Shown: one piece after another, positions 6,806-20,300 of the stretch | Numbering within the stretch: the first letter of the stretch is position 1 | How the letters are laid out: every line of letters starts with the position of its first letter | Origin: Zobellia nedashkovskayae | GTDB lineage: Bacteria; Bacteroidota; Bacteroidia; Flavobacteriales; Flavobacteriaceae | NCBI RefSeq assembly: GCF_015330125.1 | Contig: NZ_JADDXR010000002.1 | Location: 2,616,685-2,680,684, forward strand | DNA: 64,000 bases | Direction: 5' to 3' | Notes under the pieces: generated by a model | Databases searched by the model: none | The model's input: the letters and a program-made list of their open reading frames with translations, nothing else | What the model was told of the DNA's origin: nothing | Made by a program: the position numbers and the translations under genes

Positions 6806-9800
6806 ATGTTCACACAACAGACTGAGAGAATAAATTTTGCATCCGCTAAGAACACACCGGCTTATCCGGATTTCTTGGACATTCAGATAAAATCGTTTCA
6901 AGACTTTTTTCAGCTAGAAACGAAATCTGACGAAAGAGGCAATGAAGGCTTGTACAATACCTTCATGGAAAACTTCCCTATTACGGACACCAGAAACCAG
7001 TTCGTACTTGAATTTTTAGATTACTTCATAGATCCGCCAAGATATTCTATCCAAGAATGTATTGAGCGTGGTCTTACCTATAGTGTTCCGTTAAAAGCAC
7101 GATTAAAATTATACTGTACCGATCCTGAGCACGAAGATTTTGAAACTATCGTGCAAGATGTGTATTTGGGTACTATACCTTATATGACACCTAGTGGTAC
7201 ATTTGTTATCAACGGAGCGGAAAGGGTTGTAGTTTCTCAGTTGCACCGTTCACCAGGTGTTTTCTTCGGTCAGTCATTTCATGCGAACGGAACTAAATTA
7301 TATTCTGCCAGAGTAATACCTTTTAAAGGTTCTTGGATAGAATTCGCAACAGATATAAACGGTGTAATGTATGCGTACATTGATCGTAAAAAGAAGTTGC
7401 CTGTAACTACTCTTTTCAGAGCTATTGGTTTTGAAAGGGATAAGGATATTCTTGAAATTTTTGACCTTTCAGAAGAGGTTAAGGTTTCAAATGCAGGTCT
7501 TAAAAAAGTATTGGGACGTAAATTGGCAGCTAGGGTTTTGAACACTTGGCATGAAGATTTCGTTGATGAAGATACTGGCGAAGTTGTTTCTATTGAAAGA
7601 AACGAAATCGTTATAGATCGTGATACTGTTTTAGAAAAAGAACACATTGCCGAAATTATAGATGCTGATGTTAAAACCATCCTTCTTCATAAAGTTAGCA
7701 ATGCACAATCAGATTACTCTATAATTCACAATACATTACAGAAGGATCCAACAAACTCTGAAAAAGAAGCTGTTGAGCATATCTATCGTCAATTACGGAA
7801 CGCCGAGCCGCCAGATGAGGAGACTGCACGTGGGATTATTGATAAATTATTTTTCTCTGATCAACGTTACAACTTAGGTGAAGTTGGGCGTTACAGAATG
7901 AACAAGAAATTACAGTTGGATATCGGAATGGACAAGCAGGTCTTGACCAAAGAAGATATTATTACTATTATTAAATATTTAATTGAACTTATCAACTCTA
8001 AAGCAGAGATTGATGATATTGATCACCTTTCTAACCGTCGTGTTCGTACTGTTGGTGAGCAGTTGTCATCTCAGTTTGGTGTAGGTCTTGCCCGTATGGC
8101 AAGAACTATTCGTGAGCGTATGAATGTTCGAGATAACGAAGTGTTTACTCCAATTGATTTAATTAATGCGAAGACATTGTCTTCTGTGATTAATTCATTC
8201 TTTGGTACTAACCAGTTGTCTCAGTTTATGGATCAAACAAATCCATTAGCGGAGATTACGCACAAGCGTAGATTGTCTGCACTAGGGCCAGGTGGTCTTT
8301 CAAGAGAGCGTGCTGGTTTTGAGGTTCGTGATGTTCACTATACACACTACGGTAGACTTTGTCCTATTGAAACTCCTGAAGGTCCAAACATTGGTTTGAT
8401 ATCTTCGTTAGCGGTATTTTCTAAAGTAAACCCAATGGGCTTCTTGGAAACTCCATATCGCAAGGTGGATAATGCTAAGGTAAATACGAAAGAATTCGTT
8501 TACCTAAGTGCAGAGGAGGAAGAAGGAATGAAAATTGCCCAGGCTAACATTCCAATGAAAGAAGATGGTACTATTGATACGGATAAGGTTATTGCTCGTG
8601 AAGAAGGAGATTTCCCGGTAGTAGATCCGATTGAAATTAACTATACAGACGTTGCTCCTAACCAGATTGCATCTATATCTGCATCACTAATTCCTTTCTT
8701 GGAACATGATGATGCCAACCGTGCGTTGATGGGATCTAACATGATGCGCCAAGCGGTGCCATTGTTAAGACCACAAGCACCAATTGTTGGTACAGGTCTT
8801 GAGCGTCAGGTTGCTTCTGATTCTAGAGTATTGATAAATGCAGAAGGAGATGGAACTATAGAGTATGTAGATGCTAAGATGATTACGATTAAGTATGATC
8901 GTACTGATGCTGAGCGTTTGATTAGTTTTGAAGAAGATTCAAAATCATACAACTTGGTTAAGTTTAGAAAAACTAACCAGGGTACTAGTATTAACCTGAA
9001 GCCAATTGTAAGAAGAGGAGATAAGGTTAAAAAAGGTCAGGTTCTTTGTGAAGGATATGCAACTGAAAAAGGTGAATTAGCCCTAGGGCGTAACCTTACC
9101 GTGGCTTTTATGCCTTGGAAAGGATATAACTTTGAGGATGCAATCGTAATTTCGGAAAAAGTAGTTCGTGAAGATATCTTTACTTCTATTCACGTAGATG
9201 AGTATTCTTTAGAGGTTAGAGATACTAAATTAGGTGCTGAAGAATTAACTCACGATATTCCTAACGTTTCTGAGGAAGCTACTAAGGATTTGGATGAAAA
9301 CGGTATGATTCGTATCGGTGCCGAGGTTAAGCCTGGTGATATCTTAATTGGTAAGATTACTCCAAAAGGAGAGTCTGATCCAACTCCTGAAGAGAAATTA
9401 CTTAGAGCAATTTTTGGTGATAAAGCAGGTGATGTAAAAGATGCATCCTTAAAAGCATCTCCATCATTACATGGTGTTGTTATCGAGAAGAAATTGTTTT
9501 CTCGTTCGGTAAAAGATAAGCGTAAGCGTTCTGAAGATAAAGAAGAACTTAATAAGTTAGAGTTAGAGTACGAAGTGAAATTCCAAGAGTTGAAAGACGT
9601 CTTGATAGAGAAACTTTTTACTTTAATCAACGGTAAGACATCTCAAGGTGTATTAAACGATTTAGGTGAAGAAGTATTGCCAAAAGGCAAGAAATACACG
9701 CTTAAAATGTTAAACTCTGTAGATGACTTTGCTCACTTGGTAGGTGGTAGTTGGACAATGGATAAGGATACAAACATATCTGTTGCCGATTTGCTTCACA

Positions 9801-10615
9801 ACTATAAGATAAAACTGAACGATCTTCAAGGAAACTTGAGAAGAGACAAGTTTACAATTTCCGTTGGGGATGAATTACCAGCTGGAATTATGAAATTGGC
9901 CAAAGTTTATGTTGCCAAAAAGCGTAAGCTTAAAGTAGGTGATAAAATGGCGGGTCGTCACGGTAACAAAGGTATTGTATCTCGTATCGTTCGTCAAGAA
10001 GATATGCCTTTCTTGGCAGATGGAACTCCGGTAGATATCGTATTGAATCCATTGGGTGTACCTTCTCGTATGAATATTGGTCAGATCTATGAAACCGTAT
10101 TAGGTTGGGCAGGTTTGAAGCTAGGAAAGAAATTTGGTACTCCAATTTTTGATGGTGCCACTTTAGATCAAATAAATGAATATACAGATGAAGCTGGTAT
10201 TCCAAGATTTGGTCATACTTATCTTCATGATGGTGGAACAGGTAAGCGTTTTGATCAACCAGCAACAGTTGGTGTGATTTATATGCTAAAACTTGGTCAC
10301 ATGGTAGATGATAAAATGCACGCACGTTCTATAGGACCATACTCTTTAATTACACAACAACCATTAGGTGGTAAAGCACAATTTGGTGGTCAGCGTTTTG
10401 GAGAGATGGAAGTTTGGGCTCTTGAGGCATACGGTGCTTCGGCAACTTTACGTGAAATATTGACCGTTAAGTCGGATGATGTTATTGGTAGAGCTAAAAC
10501 CTATGAGTCAATAGTTAAGGGCGAAACCATGCCAGAACCCGGTTTACCGGAATCTTTCAATGTATTGATGCACGAACTTAAAGGTTTGGGCTTAGACATC
10601 CGTTTGGAAGAATAG
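6806..10615 (+). CDS. rpoB: DNA-directed RNA polymerase subunit beta
   Basis: The protein has 1269 aa, typical of Bacteroidota RpoB. It forms the catalytic cleft with beta'. The rifampicin region is intact and of susceptible type ([20 protein letters not shown] followed by SALGPGG). The downstream motif [14 protein letters not shown] and the C-terminal [24 protein letters not shown] are present. It starts after the rplL-rpoB hairpin and precedes rpoC by 54 nt, with no terminator between them. Confidence 0.99.
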   Translation: MFTQQTERINFASAKNTPAYPDFLDIQIKSFQDFFQLETKSDERGNEGLYNTFMENFPITDTRNQFVLEFLDYFIDPPRYSIQECIERGLTYSVPLKARLKLYCTDPEHEDFETIVQDVYLGTIPYMTPSGTFVINGAERVVVSQLHRSPGVFFGQSFHANGTKLYSARVIPFKGSWIEFATDINGVMYAYIDRKKKLPVTTLFRAIGFERDKDILEIFDLSEEVKVSNAGLKKVLGRKLAARVLNTWHEDFVDEDTGEVVSIERNEIVIDRDTVLEKEHIAEIIDADVKTILLHKVSNAQSDYSIIHNTLQKDPTNSEKEAVEHIYRQLRNAEPPDEETARGIIDKLFFSDQRYNLGEVGRYRMNKKLQLDIGMDKQVLTKEDIITIIKYLIELINSKAEIDDIDHLSNRRVRTVGEQLSSQFGVGLARMARTIRERMNVRDNEVFTPIDLINAKTLSSVINSFFGTNQLSQFMDQTNPLAEITHKRRLSALGPGGLSRERAGFEVRDVHYTHYGRLCPIETPEGPNIGLISSLAVFSKVNPMGFLETPYRKVDNAKVNTKEFVYLSAEEEEGMKIAQANIPMKEDGTIDTDKVIAREEGDFPVVDPIEINYTDVAPNQIASISASLIPFLEHDDANRALMGSNMMRQAVPLLRPQAPIVGTGLERQVASDSRVLINAEGDGTIEYVDAKMITIKYDRTDAERLISFEEDSKSYNLVKFRKTNQGTSINLKPIVRRGDKVKKGQVLCEGYATEKGELALGRNLTVAFMPWKGYNFEDAIVISEKVVREDIFTSIHVDEYSLEVRDTKLGAEELTHDIPNVSEEATKDLDENGMIRIGAEVKPGDILIGKITPKGESDPTPEEKLLRAIFGDKAGDVKDASLKASPSLHGVVIEKKLFSRSVKDKRKRSEDKEELNKLELEYEVKFQELKDVLIEKLFTLINGKTSQGVLNDLGEEVLPKGKKYTLKMLNSVDDFAHLVGGSWTMDKDTNISVADLLHNYKIKLNDLQGNLRRDKFTISVGDELPAGIMKLAKVYVAKKRKLKVGDKMAGRHGNKGIVSRIVRQEDMPFLADGTPVDIVLNPLGVPSRMNIGQIYETVLGWAGLKLGKKFGTPIFDGATLDQINEYTDEAGIPRFGHTYLHDGGTGKRFDQPATVGVIYMLKLGHMVDDKMHARSIGPYSLITQQPLGGKAQFGGQRFGEMEVWALEAYGASATLREILTVKSDDVIGRAKTYESIVKGETMPEPGLPESFNVLMHELKGLGLDIRLEE

Positions 10616-10669
10616 AATCGATTGTAGCGATTGAAGAACACACATTTTAATTAGTATCACCATTAGATT

Positions 10670-13600
10670 ATGGCTAGAATAAAAGATAATAATCCAATAA
10701 AAAGGTTTGATAAGATTTCTATCGGATTGTCCTCACCAGAAGCAATTTTGGCGGAGTCAAGAGGAGAGGTTCTTAAGCCTGAAACTATCAACTACAGAAC
10801 GCACAAGCCGGAGCGAGACGGTCTTTTTTGCGAGCGTATTTTCGGTCCTGTAAAGGATTACGAATGTGCTTGTGGTAAATATAAGAGAATTCGTTACCGT
10901 GGTATTGTTTGTGACCGTTGTGGTGTTGAGGTTACGGAGAAGAAAGTACGTAGAGATAGAGTAGGGCACATCAACTTGGTGGTTCCTGTAGCTCATATCT
11001 GGTATTTCCGCTCGTTACCAAATAAAATAGGTTACCTTTTGGGACTACCTTCCAAGAAATTGGATATGATTATTTACTACGAACGTTATGTAGTAATTCA
11101 ACCAGGTATAGCTAAAGGCGCTGAAGGTGAAGAAATCAATAAAATGGATTTCTTAACCGAAGAGGAGTACTTGACTATTTTGGAGTCTATTCCTGTTGAA
11201 AATCAGTATTTAGATGACACGGACCCTAATAAGTTTATCGCTAAAATGGGTGCGGAATGTCTTATAGATCTTTTAGCTCGTATCGACTTAAAAGAACTAT
11301 CATACCAGTTACGTCACAAGGCAAATACAGAGACTTCCAAGCAAAGAAAAACTGAGGCTTTAAAAAGGCTTCAAGTTGTTGAAGCGCTTCGTGAGTCTCA
11401 AGAAAATAGAGACAACAGACCTGAGTGGATGATTATGAAGGTAATTCCGGTGATTCCGCCAGAATTACGTCCATTGGTGCCGCTAGATGGTGGTCGTTTC
11501 GCAACTTCGGATTTGAATGATCTTTACAGAAGAGTTATTATTCGTAACAACCGTTTAAAAAGGTTAGTTGAGATTAAAGCTCCTGAAGTAATTCTTAGAA
11601 ATGAGAAACGTATGCTTCAAGAAGCAGTAGATTCTCTTTTTGATAACACAAGAAAAGCTTCAGCTGTAAAAACCGAATCTAACAGACCGTTAAAGTCGCT
11701 TTCCGATTCATTAAAGGGTAAACAAGGACGTTTCCGTCAAAACCTATTGGGTAAACGTGTTGATTATTCTGCACGTTCGGTAATCGTTGTTGGACCTGAA
11801 ATGAGATTGTTTGAATGTGGTCTTCCTAAAGATATGGCTGCCGAGCTTTACAAGCCTTTTGTTATCAGAAAACTGATAGAAAGAGGTATCGTAAAAACAG
11901 TTAAATCTGCTAAGAAAATTATAGATAAAAAAGAACCCGTTGTTTGGGATATTCTTGAAAACGTATTGAAAGGACACCCTGTAATGTTGAACAGGGCCCC
12001 TACATTACACCGTTTAGGTATTCAAGCATTCCAACCAAAACTTATTGAAGGTAAGGCTATTCGTCTTCACCCATTGGTATGTACGGCATTTAACGCGGAT
12101 TTTGATGGTGACCAGATGGCGGTTCACCTTCCTTTAGGACCAGAAGCAATTCTAGAGTGTCAATTATTAATGTTGGCTTCTCATAATATTTTGAATCCTG
12201 CTAACGGTTCTCCTATTACTGTACCATCTCAGGATATGGTATTGGGTCTGTATTATATGACCAAAGAGAGAAAATCAACTCCAGAAGTGCCTATTGCTGG
12301 CGAAGGTTTAACTTTCTATTCTTACGAAGAGGTAGAGATTGCCTTTAATGAAGGAATGGTTAACTTAAATGCTGGGATAAAAGTAAGAGCAAAAGACTTC
12401 AATGAAGAAGGTGAGTTAGTAAATAAAATTATACCTACTACGGTTGGTAGAGTTTTGTTTAATATGGAAGTTCCAGAAGCTGCTGGATACATTAATGATG
12501 TATTAAATAAGAAATCTTTACGAGATATTATCGGGGGAATTTTAGCAGTTACTGATGTGCCTACTACAGCAGATTTCTTAGATAAGATTAAAACTATGGG
12601 ATATGATTTCGCCTTCAAAGGTGGTCTATCTTTTAGTTTAGGTGATATTATTATACCGCAGGAAAAGCATGAAATGATTTCTGAAGCTAACGTACAAGTT
12701 GATGGAATTAAGGCCAACTATAATATGGGTCTTATTACCAACAACGAGCGTTACAATCAGGTAATTGATGTTTGGACTTCCACAAATGCCCAATTGACCG
12801 AATTGGCAATGAAGCGTATTCGTGAAGATCAACAAGGTTTCAACTCTGTGTATATGATGCTTGATTCTGGTGCAAGGGGTTCCAAAGAACAAATTCGCCA
12901 GTTAACAGGTATGCGTGGTTTGATGGCTAAGCCTAAAAAATCTACTGCCGGTGGTGGTGAGATTATTGAAAACCCGATTTTATCTAACTTTAAAGAAGGT
13001 CTTTCAATTCTTGAATACTTTATTTCTACTCACGGTGCTCGTAAAGGTCTTGCTGATACTGCTCTTAAAACGGCAGATGCAGGTTACTTAACACGTCGTT
13101 TGGTAGATGTTTCACAAGATGTGATAGTTAATATTACAGATTGCGAAACTTTGAGAGGTGTTGAAGTTTCTGCCTTGAAAAAGAATGAAGAGGTTGTTGA
13201 GTCTCTTGGAGCACGTATATTAGGTAGAGTTTCTTTACATGATGTATATGATCCATTAACGCAAGAACAATTACTTTCTGCTGGTCAGGAGATAATGGAA
13301 ATTGACGCGAAGAGAATTGAAGAGTCTCCTGTTGAAAAAGTTGAAGTACGTTCAGCATTAACTTGTGAAGCTCCTAAAGGAATTTGTGCTCAGTGTTATG
13401 GTCGTAACCTTTCTACCAATAAAATGGTTCAAAGAGGTGAAGCTGTTGGTGTTGTAGCTGCTCAGTCAATTGGTGAGCCAGGAACACAGCTTACATTACG
13501 TACCTTCCACGTGGGTGGTATTGCGGGTAACATTTCTGAGGATAACAAGTTAATCGCTAAATTTGGTGGTGTAGCTGAAATAGAAGATTTAAGAACTGTT

Positions 13601-14968
13601 TTAGGAGAAGACAACGAAGGCAAACCAGCTGTAATTGTTATCTCTAGAACTTCGGAAATCAAGGTTGTAGATAAGAAAACTGGTATTACGTTAAGTACAA
13701 ATAACATACCTTATGGTTCGCAATTGTTTGTTGAAAACGGAGCAACAGTAGCTAAGGACGATGTTGTTTGTTCTTGGGATCCATATAACGGTGTAATTGT
13801 TTCTGAGTTTCCAGGTAAGATAGCTTACGAGAATATTGATCAGGGTGTTACTTATCAAGTTGAAATTGATGAACAAACTGGTTTCCAAGAAAAAGTTATC
13901 TCGGAATCTCGTAACAAGAAGTTGATACCAACTCTTTTGATTCAAGATAGTAAAGGAGAAACTTTACGTTCATATAACCTTCCTGTTGGATCACACATCA
14001 TGGTAGATGATGGTGATAAGATTAAAGAAGGTAAGATTCTTGTGAAAATACCTCGTAAATCTGCAAAAGCGGGTGATATTACGGGTGGTCTTCCAAGAGT
14101 AACTGAACTTTTTGAAGCACGAAATCCTTCTAACCCAGCCGTTGTGTCTGAGATAGATGGTGTTGTTTCTTTTGGGAAAATCAAGAGAGGTAACCGTGAA
14201 ATCATTATAGAATCTAAATTAGGTGAAGTCAAGAAATACTTGGTGAAGCTTTCTAATCAGATTTTGGTTCAAGAAAACGATTACGTTCGTGCAGGTATGC
14301 CATTATCAGATGGTTCTATTACTCCTGAGGATATTCTTAAGATTAAGGGCCCATCTGCTGTTCAGCAGTACTTGGTGAACGAAGTACAGGAAGTATATCG
14401 TTTACAGGGTGTAAAGATAAATGACAAGCATTTTGAGGTTGTTGTTAGACAGATGATGCGTAAAGTTCGTATTCAAGATCCAGGAAACACCATCTTTTTA
14501 GAGAATCAATTGATTCATAAAGATGATTTCATTAAAGAAAATGATGAAATCTTTGGAAAGAAAGTTGTTGTTGAAGCTGGTGATTCTGAAAACCTTAAAG
14601 CAGGTATGATTGTTACAGCTCGTGAATTAAGAGATGAAAATTCTGTTTTGAAACGAACCGATAAGAATCTAGTAACTGCAGAGGATGCAGTTGCAGCTAC
14701 TGCTACGCCTATATTGCAAGGTATAACACGTGCGTCTTTACAGACTAAATCGTTTATATCTGCAGCATCTTTCCAAGAAACGACTAAAGTATTGAATGAA
14801 GCTGCGGTAAGCGGTAAAATAGATACATTAGAAGGCCTGAAAGAGAATGTGATTGTTGGACATAAAATTCCAGCAGGTACGGGTATGCGGGACTATGAGA
14901 ACATCATTGTAGGCTCTAAAGAAGAGTATGATGAAATCATGGCACGCAAGGAAGCCTTGAAATTTTAA
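10670..14968 (+). CDS. rpoC: DNA-directed RNA polymerase subunit beta'
   Basis: The protein has 1432 aa. The zinc-ribbon cysteines near the N-terminus ([20 protein letters not shown]), the catalytic Mg-binding NADFDGDQM and the second zinc site ([13 protein letters not shown]) are all present, as is the trigger-loop region ([23 protein letters not shown]). It is co-transcribed with rpoB. A strong intrinsic terminator begins 14 nt after the stop codon. Confidence 0.99.
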   Translation: MARIKDNNPIKRFDKISIGLSSPEAILAESRGEVLKPETINYRTHKPERDGLFCERIFGPVKDYECACGKYKRIRYRGIVCDRCGVEVTEKKVRRDRVGHINLVVPVAHIWYFRSLPNKIGYLLGLPSKKLDMIIYYERYVVIQPGIAKGAEGEEINKMDFLTEEEYLTILESIPVENQYLDDTDPNKFIAKMGAECLIDLLARIDLKELSYQLRHKANTETSKQRKTEALKRLQVVEALRESQENRDNRPEWMIMKVIPVIPPELRPLVPLDGGRFATSDLNDLYRRVIIRNNRLKRLVEIKAPEVILRNEKRMLQEAVDSLFDNTRKASAVKTESNRPLKSLSDSLKGKQGRFRQNLLGKRVDYSARSVIVVGPEMRLFECGLPKDMAAELYKPFVIRKLIERGIVKTVKSAKKIIDKKEPVVWDILENVLKGHPVMLNRAPTLHRLGIQAFQPKLIEGKAIRLHPLVCTAFNADFDGDQMAVHLPLGPEAILECQLLMLASHNILNPANGSPITVPSQDMVLGLYYMTKERKSTPEVPIAGEGLTFYSYEEVEIAFNEGMVNLNAGIKVRAKDFNEEGELVNKIIPTTVGRVLFNMEVPEAAGYINDVLNKKSLRDIIGGILAVTDVPTTADFLDKIKTMGYDFAFKGGLSFSLGDIIIPQEKHEMISEANVQVDGIKANYNMGLITNNERYNQVIDVWTSTNAQLTELAMKRIREDQQGFNSVYMMLDSGARGSKEQIRQLTGMRGLMAKPKKSTAGGGEIIENPILSNFKEGLSILEYFISTHGARKGLADTALKTADAGYLTRRLVDVSQDVIVNITDCETLRGVEVSALKKNEEVVESLGARILGRVSLHDVYDPLTQEQLLSAGQEIMEIDAKRIEESPVEKVEVRSALTCEAPKGICAQCYGRNLSTNKMVQRGEAVGVVAAQSIGEPGTQLTLRTFHVGGIAGNISEDNKLIAKFGGVAEIEDLRTVLGEDNEGKPAVIVISRTSEIKVVDKKTGITLSTNNIPYGSQLFVENGATVAKDDVVCSWDPYNGVIVSEFPGKIAYENIDQGVTYQVEIDEQTGFQEKVISESRNKKLIPTLLIQDSKGETLRSYNLPVGSHIMVDDGDKIKEGKILVKIPRKSAKAGDITGGLPRVTELFEARNPSNPAVVSEIDGVVSFGKIKRGNREIIIESKLGEVKKYLVKLSNQILVQENDYVRAGMPLSDGSITPEDILKIKGPSAVQQYLVNEVQEVYRLQGVKINDKHFEVVVRQMMRKVRIQDPGNTIFLENQLIHKDDFIKENDEIFGKKVVVEAGDSENLKAGMIVTARELRDENSVLKRTDKNLVTAEDAVAATATPILQGITRASLQTKSFISAASFQETTKVLNEAAVSGKIDTLEGLKENVIVGHKIPAGTGMRDYENIIVGSKEEYDEIMARKEALKF

Positions 14969-14981
14969 ACTCAAATAATTC

Positions 14982-15018
14982 AAACCCTCAATAATTTCTA
15001 TTGAGGGTTTATTTTTTT
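14982..15018 (+). terminator. Intrinsic terminator of the rpoBC operon
   Basis: Twelve-bp perfect arms (AAACCCTCAATA / TATTGAGGGTTT) enclose a 5-nt loop and are followed by ATTTTTTT. Its T-tract ends only 5 nt before the next ATG. Confidence 0.9.
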
Positions 15019-15023
15019 AAAAT

Positions 15024-15335
15024 ATGAGCGAAAAAGAACAAAAGCAAAACCAGATTAATATTGAGCTTGATGAGAAAACGGCGGAAGGTATTTATTCTAA
15101 TTTGGCGATTATCAACCATTCTGTATCAGAATTTGTAGTCGATTTTATTAGTATGATGCCAGGTGCTCCAAAAGCTAAGGTGAAGAGTAGAATAGTTCTT
15201 ACACCACAACATGCCAAAAAGTTTTTAAAGGCTTTGAATGATAATGTAAAGCGTTTTGAGGCGGCACATGGTACTATTAAGGACTACGAGCAACCTCCTA
15301 TACCTATGAATTTTGGGCCTATTGGAGAGGCTTAA
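15024..15335 (+). CDS. DUF3467 family protein
   Basis: This 103-aa soluble protein has no signal peptide or membrane segment. The core (IELDEKTAEGIYSNLAIINHSVSEFVVDFISMMPG, then a KSRIVLTPQHAKKFLKAL helix) matches the DUF3467 family, whose function is unknown. Its location just after rpoC is, as far as I recall, common in Bacteroidota. It starts 5 nt after the T-tract of the rpoC terminator, so it either depends on readthrough or is expressed from a promoter inside the rpoC 3' end. A strong bidirectional terminator follows. Confidence 0.88.
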   Translation: MSEKEQKQNQINIELDEKTAEGIYSNLAIINHSVSEFVVDFISMMPGAPKAKVKSRIVLTPQHAKKFLKALNDNVKRFEAAHGTIKDYEQPPIPMNFGPIGEA

Positions 15336-15344
15336 GCTCCTGAT

Positions 15345-15383
15345 AAAAAAAATCCCCTTTGTAGAAACAAAGGGGATTTTTTT
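15345..15383. terminator. Bidirectional terminator between the DUF3467 gene and prfC
   Basis: Arms AATCCCCTTTGT / ACAAAGGGGATT enclose an AGAA loop. An A-tract (15345-15350) lies on one side and a T-tract (to 15383) on the other, so the structure works in both directions. It sits between the convergent 3' ends of the two genes (15335 and 15404). Confidence 0.88.
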
Positions 15384-15403
15384 ATTTTATATATATTCTG
15401 TTT

Positions 15404-16993
15404 TTAATCGAACTCAGAAACAAAATGTAGTTTTACGCTAGGGTATTTTTGTTGAGTCATCTGCAATGAGAATTGAGAATCTGCTAGAAAAACTAATTGG
15501 TTTCTCTTGTCTTTAGCTAAAAATTTCTGTTTCACTCTTTTGAATTCCTTGAACTCGTCATTTTTAGGGTCTGATGGTTCTACCCAACATGCTTTAAACA
15601 CGGGGAAGTTCTCATACGTACATTTGGCACCATATTCATGCTCAAGACGGTACTGAATAACCTCAAACTGGAGAGCTCCTACGGTACCTATTACTTTTCT
15701 TCCGTTTAATTCAAGAGTAAATAACTGTGCTACACCCTCATCCATCAGCTGGTCAATACCTTTGTAAAGTTGCTTAGATTTCATTGGATCGGCATTGTTA
15801 ATGTACCTAAAGTGCTCCGGAGAGAAACTAGGTATGCCTTTGTAATGGAGTTCTTCTCCTTCAGTAAGTGTGTCACCAATTTTAAAATTACCAGTATCAT
15901 GAAGCCCTACAATATCTCCAGGGTACGATATATCTACAATTTCTTTTTTCTCGGCAAAAAACGCGTTTGGACTCGAAAATTTCAGTTTTTTACCATTTCT
16001 AACATGTAGATATGGTTTGTTCCGTTCAAAAGTACCTGATACAATTTTTATAAAAGCTAGTCGGTCACGATGCTTCGGGTCCATATTCGCATGTATTTTG
16101 AATACAAAGCCGGACATTTCCTTTTCATTCGCATTAACTACCCTTTCCTCGGCCTTTTTAGGGCGTGGTGGAGGAGCAATTTCAATGAAGCAGTCCAATA
16201 GTTCTCGAACTCCAAAATTATTTAAAGCTGAACCAAAGAATACAGGCTGTTGTGTACCTTGTAAATATTTATCCTTGTCAAAGTCAGGATACACACCCTT
16301 TACTAATTCTATATTTTCACGTAGTTCTTCTGCAGCTTTGTTGCCAATAATTTTCTCAAGTTCTGGGCTCTCAATAGAATCAAAAGCAATGGTTTCTTCA
16401 ATATTTTTCTTGCTATCGCCGCTAAACAGATTGATGTTCTTTTCGTAAATATTATAGATTCCTTTAAAATCATATCCCATACCAATAGGGAAACTCAAAG
16501 GAGTGACTGATAGTCCAAGTTTTTGCTCCAAATCATCAAGAAGGTCAAAAGCGTCACGTCCTTCCCTATCTAATTTATTTATGAAAACAATGATGGGTAT
16601 GTTACGCATTCGGCACACTTGCACCAATTTTTCGGTTTGCTCTTCAACACCTTTAGCAACATCAACAACAACGATTACACTATCTACAGCGGTAAGTGTT
16701 CTAAATGTATCTTCGGCAAAATCTTTGTGCCCTGGCGTATCAAGAATATTTATTTTCTTATTCTTATATATAAAAGCAAGTACAGATGTAGCAACAGAAA
16801 TACCACGTTGGCGCTCTATTTCCATAAAGTCACTGGTAGCGGTTTTTTTTATTTTATTGTTTTTTACGGCACCTGCTTCCTGAATTGCCCCACCAAATAA
16901 CAGAAGTTTTTCTGTTAATGTGGTCTTACCTGCATCTGGGTGGGATATAATTCCGAAAGTTCTACGCCGTTGAATCTCATCTTTAAAACTCAT
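15404..16993 (-). CDS. prfC: Peptide chain release factor 3 (RF3)
   Basis: The protein has 529 aa, the usual RF3 length. It is a translational GTPase that removes RF1/RF2 after termination. G motifs are clear: G1 [14 protein letters not shown]2 region [10 protein letters not shown]3 DTPGHKDF, G4 NKLDRE. RF3-specific domains II and III follow, with [16 protein letters not shown] near the C-terminus. It is the only minus-strand gene in the window and converges on the DUF3467 gene. A TATTTTTG box lies just upstream on the minus strand. Confidence 0.97.
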   Translation of the reverse strand: MSFKDEIQRRRTFGIISHPDAGKTTLTEKLLLFGGAIQEAGAVKNNKIKKTATSDFMEIERQRGISVATSVLAFIYKNKKINILDTPGHKDFAEDTFRTLTAVDSVIVVVDVAKGVEEQTEKLVQVCRMRNIPIIVFINKLDREGRDAFDLLDDLEQKLGLSVTPLSFPIGMGYDFKGIYNIYEKNINLFSGDSKKNIEETIAFDSIESPELEKIIGNKAAEELRENIELVKGVYPDFDKDKYLQGTQQPVFFGSALNNFGVRELLDCFIEIAPPPRPKKAEERVVNANEKEMSGFVFKIHANMDPKHRDRLAFIKIVSGTFERNKPYLHVRNGKKLKFSSPNAFFAEKKEIVDISYPGDIVGLHDTGNFKIGDTLTEGEELHYKGIPSFSPEHFRYINNADPMKSKQLYKGIDQLMDEGVAQLFTLELNGRKVIGTVGALQFEVIQYRLEHEYGAKCTYENFPVFKACWVEPSDPKNDEFKEFKRVKQKFLAKDKRNQLVFLADSQFSLQMTQQKYPSVKLHFVSEFD

Positions 16994-17007
16994 GAAGAAA
17001 ATTTGTG

Positions 17008-17015
17008 CAAAAATA
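17008..17015 (-). promoter_or_regulatory. Candidate prfC -7 element
   Basis: On the minus strand TATTTTTG matches TAnnTTTG, ending 14 nt before the prfC ATG, so the leader would be very short. No -33 element at the expected distance was found. Confidence 0.35.
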
Positions 17016-17275
17016 CATTAAATTATAGTTTATTTAGAACAGAAGATAGGTTAATAACAAAGTACTAAAAGTGATAGAAGATTAACTTAATTTATGCTTT
17101 AGTGTCGGATTGCAGTATATCGATGAACTACCTGAAAATTCGATTTAGTGAGATAAGGGTATGGTTTTTTGTTGTTTTCGTCGATGTGGTTATTCGTTAA
17201 ACAGGTTTAATTTAAGTCCTTTACCGAATATTTAGGTTTTTAAAGGGTAAATCATAATTTCTAGAATCAAAAGAA

Positions 17276-17305
17276 TTTGGTTAACGAAATATTAAATATA
17301 TCTTG
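17276..17305 (+). promoter_or_regulatory. Candidate promoter of the first adhesin operon
   Basis: TTTG (17276-17279), 19 nt, then TATCTTG (17299-17305) approximates the Bacteroidota TTTG-N19-TAnnTTTG promoter. It lies 87 nt before the ATG at 17392. The rest of the 398-bp divergent gap with prfC (16994-17391) contains no convincing gene and does not carry the CACAACAA element seen upstream of the later giants. Confidence 0.45.
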
Positions 17306-17391
17306 CATCCAAATTGAAGCCCCCAACTTCTTACTTTATACGTATCAAACCTACAGGCCATGGTGATTAGTTTAATAAAAACTAAACATGT

Positions 17392-20300
17392 ATGGAAAAC
17401 TTTACTCTATTGAATTTTAAAAACGGTGCTTTTAAGACCGTTACGTATACCTTAGCTCTTGCCGTTTTTGGCCTGAGTTCTTCTTTCGTTACTATTGGCG
17501 ATGTTGAGAACTCTAATAGAAATGAGGCTCATAAAACTAACACTATACTTGTTGCAGATTCTGATACAGAAGGTTGCATGGAATTGGGAAAAAAAGAAAT
17601 CTCAGGGCGAGATTTTGGATTTGCTGATGGTGTTCAGGACGGTAGCTTATCTGCTGAAAATGTTGATTTAAGTTCAAAATGGGGCCTTCCTGTTGGTAGT
17701 GTTATAGTATCTGTTAATGGAGCAAATACTAAAAGTTCTGGAGGATCTTTTGAGGTAAATAACACTGTTCCGACTACTTTTTCTTTTTCAGGTACAGTTC
17801 CGGTTAGAATTCTTGCAGAACATTCTGTTAGAGTAGATGCCAATCATAGAGATGGTATTATCGCCCTTGATGATGTAACGTATATTCGACCAAATACTTT
17901 GCCTAATGGTGTTATTTCAGGTAATGATGGAAATGACTATTATGTTGAAAATACTACTGATAGCGATATAAATTCAGATAGTCGCTTTACTTGGGAGTCT
18001 CAAGATTTAGTTAATGAAGTTCAATTTTACACTACTTCTGATGCTGCAATTAACGGAATACATCTAAGCATTATTCCTATTCAATGTCCTGATAAGGATA
18101 CTGACGGAGACGGGGTGCCGGATACTACAGATTTAGATGATGATAACGATGGTATATTAGATGCTGTTGAAGATCCAAATACAGATGGTGATAATGACCC
18201 TATGACCAATCCTTTGGATACAGATGAGGATGGTATACCTAATCATTTAGATATTGATTCTGATGATGATGGTATTCCTGACAATGTTGAGGCTCAGACT
18301 ACTGATGGTTATATTGCTCCAAATGAAGACGATGAAGCTACAAGTATTGCTAATGATGGGTTAAATTCTGCATATCCTAATGGTTTAATACCAGTTGATA
18401 CAGATGAAGATGGTACACCAGATTACATAGATTTTGATAGTGATAATGATACAGTTCCTGATAATAATGAAGGCAATGATTTTAATTCTGACGGTAATCC
18501 TGATCAGACCTATACTGGTATAGATACTGATGGTGATGGACTGGATGATGGTTATGAGGGAAGTGATGTTAATGATGGTTTTGATGTAAACGATGAAATT
18601 GATGATCCGGCAAACGATTTACCGGATACAGATGGTACGGAAGACGTAAACTATCGTGATTTAGACGATGACGGTGATGGTATTGATACACCAAATGAAG
18701 ATGTAGATGAAAATGGTGACCCAACTAATGATGATACAGATGGAGATGGAACTCCAGACTACTTAGACCCAACCCTAGATGTTACACCAGATACAGATGG
18801 TGACGGCGTGCCAGATGCAACGGATTTAGATGATGATAACGATGGTATTTTAGATACAGTAGAAGACCCTAATATTGATGGAGATAACGATCCACTTACA
18901 GATCCTTACGATTTAGATGAAGATGGTGTTCCAAATCATTTAGATATTGATTCTGATGATGATGGTATTCCTGACAATGTAGAGGCTCAGACAACAGATG
19001 GTTATATTGCTCCAAATGATGACGATGAAGCAACTAGTATAGCTAATGACGGTTTAAACTCAGCTTATCCTAATGGATTAACACCTGTCAATACAGATGA
19101 TCGTGATGTAGAAGATTATTTGGATGCGGATAGTGATAATGATGATGTGCCTGATAATAATGAAGGTAACGATTTCAATTTTGACGGTTCTCCTGATCAG
19201 ACTTACTTAGGTACGGATGCCGATGGTGATGGTTTGGACGATGGTTATGAAGGAAGTGATATCAACGATGGTTATGATGTTAACGATGAAATAGACGACC
19301 CTGCAAATGATTTACCGGATACAGATGGTACAGAAGATGTGAACTATCGTGATTTGGATGATGACGGTGATGGTATTGATACGCCAAATGAAGATGTAGA
19401 TGAAGATGGTGACCCAACCAATGATGATACGGATGAAGATGGTACACCAGATTATCTTGATTTTGATGAAGACACTACAAAAGATACTGACGGAGACGGA
19501 GTACCTGATGTAACTGACTTAGATGATGATAACGATGGTATTTTAGATGCTGTAGAAGATCCTAATACGGATGGTGATGATAATCCTTTGACTAATCCTT
19601 TGGATACAGATGAGGATGGTATTCCTAATCACTTGGATATTGATTCTGATGATGACGGTATTCCAGATAACGTAGAGGCTCAGACTACAGATGGCTATAT
19701 AGCACCTAATCAAGATGATGAAGAAACAAGTATAGCTAATGACGGTTTGAATTCTGCATATCCTGATGGTTTAACCCCAGTTGATACAGATGAAGACGGT
19801 ACATCAGATTATATAGACCTAGATAGTGATAATGATACGGTGCCTGATAATAATGAAGGTAATGATTTTGACTTCGATGGTGCTCCTGACCAAACCTACA
19901 CTGGTGTAGATACAGATGGTGATGGATTGGACGATGGTTATGAAGGAAGCGATGTCAATGATGGTTTTGATGTAAACGATGAAATAGACGATCCTGCAAA
20001 CGATTTACCGGATACAGATGGTACAGAAGATGTAAACTATCGTGATTTGGATGATGACGGTGATGGAATTGATACTCCAGATGAAGATATAGATCAAGAT
20101 GGTGACCCTACCAATGACGATAGTAATGGAAATGGTATTCCTAACTATTTAGATCCTACGGATAACATTCCTACAACTGATACCGATGGTGACGGTGTAC
20201 CGGATATGGTAGATTTAGATGATGATAATGATGGTATATTGGATACGGTTGAAGATCCTAACACGGATGGAGATAATAACCCGTTAACAGACCCATTAGA

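Noticed and set aside
7279..7680. Antisense open frames within rpoB and rpoC (for example 7279-7680, 9250-9630 and 12322-12717)
   Set aside because: They lie opposite strongly conserved coding sequence, have Ser/Leu-rich shadow composition and no recognisable domains.
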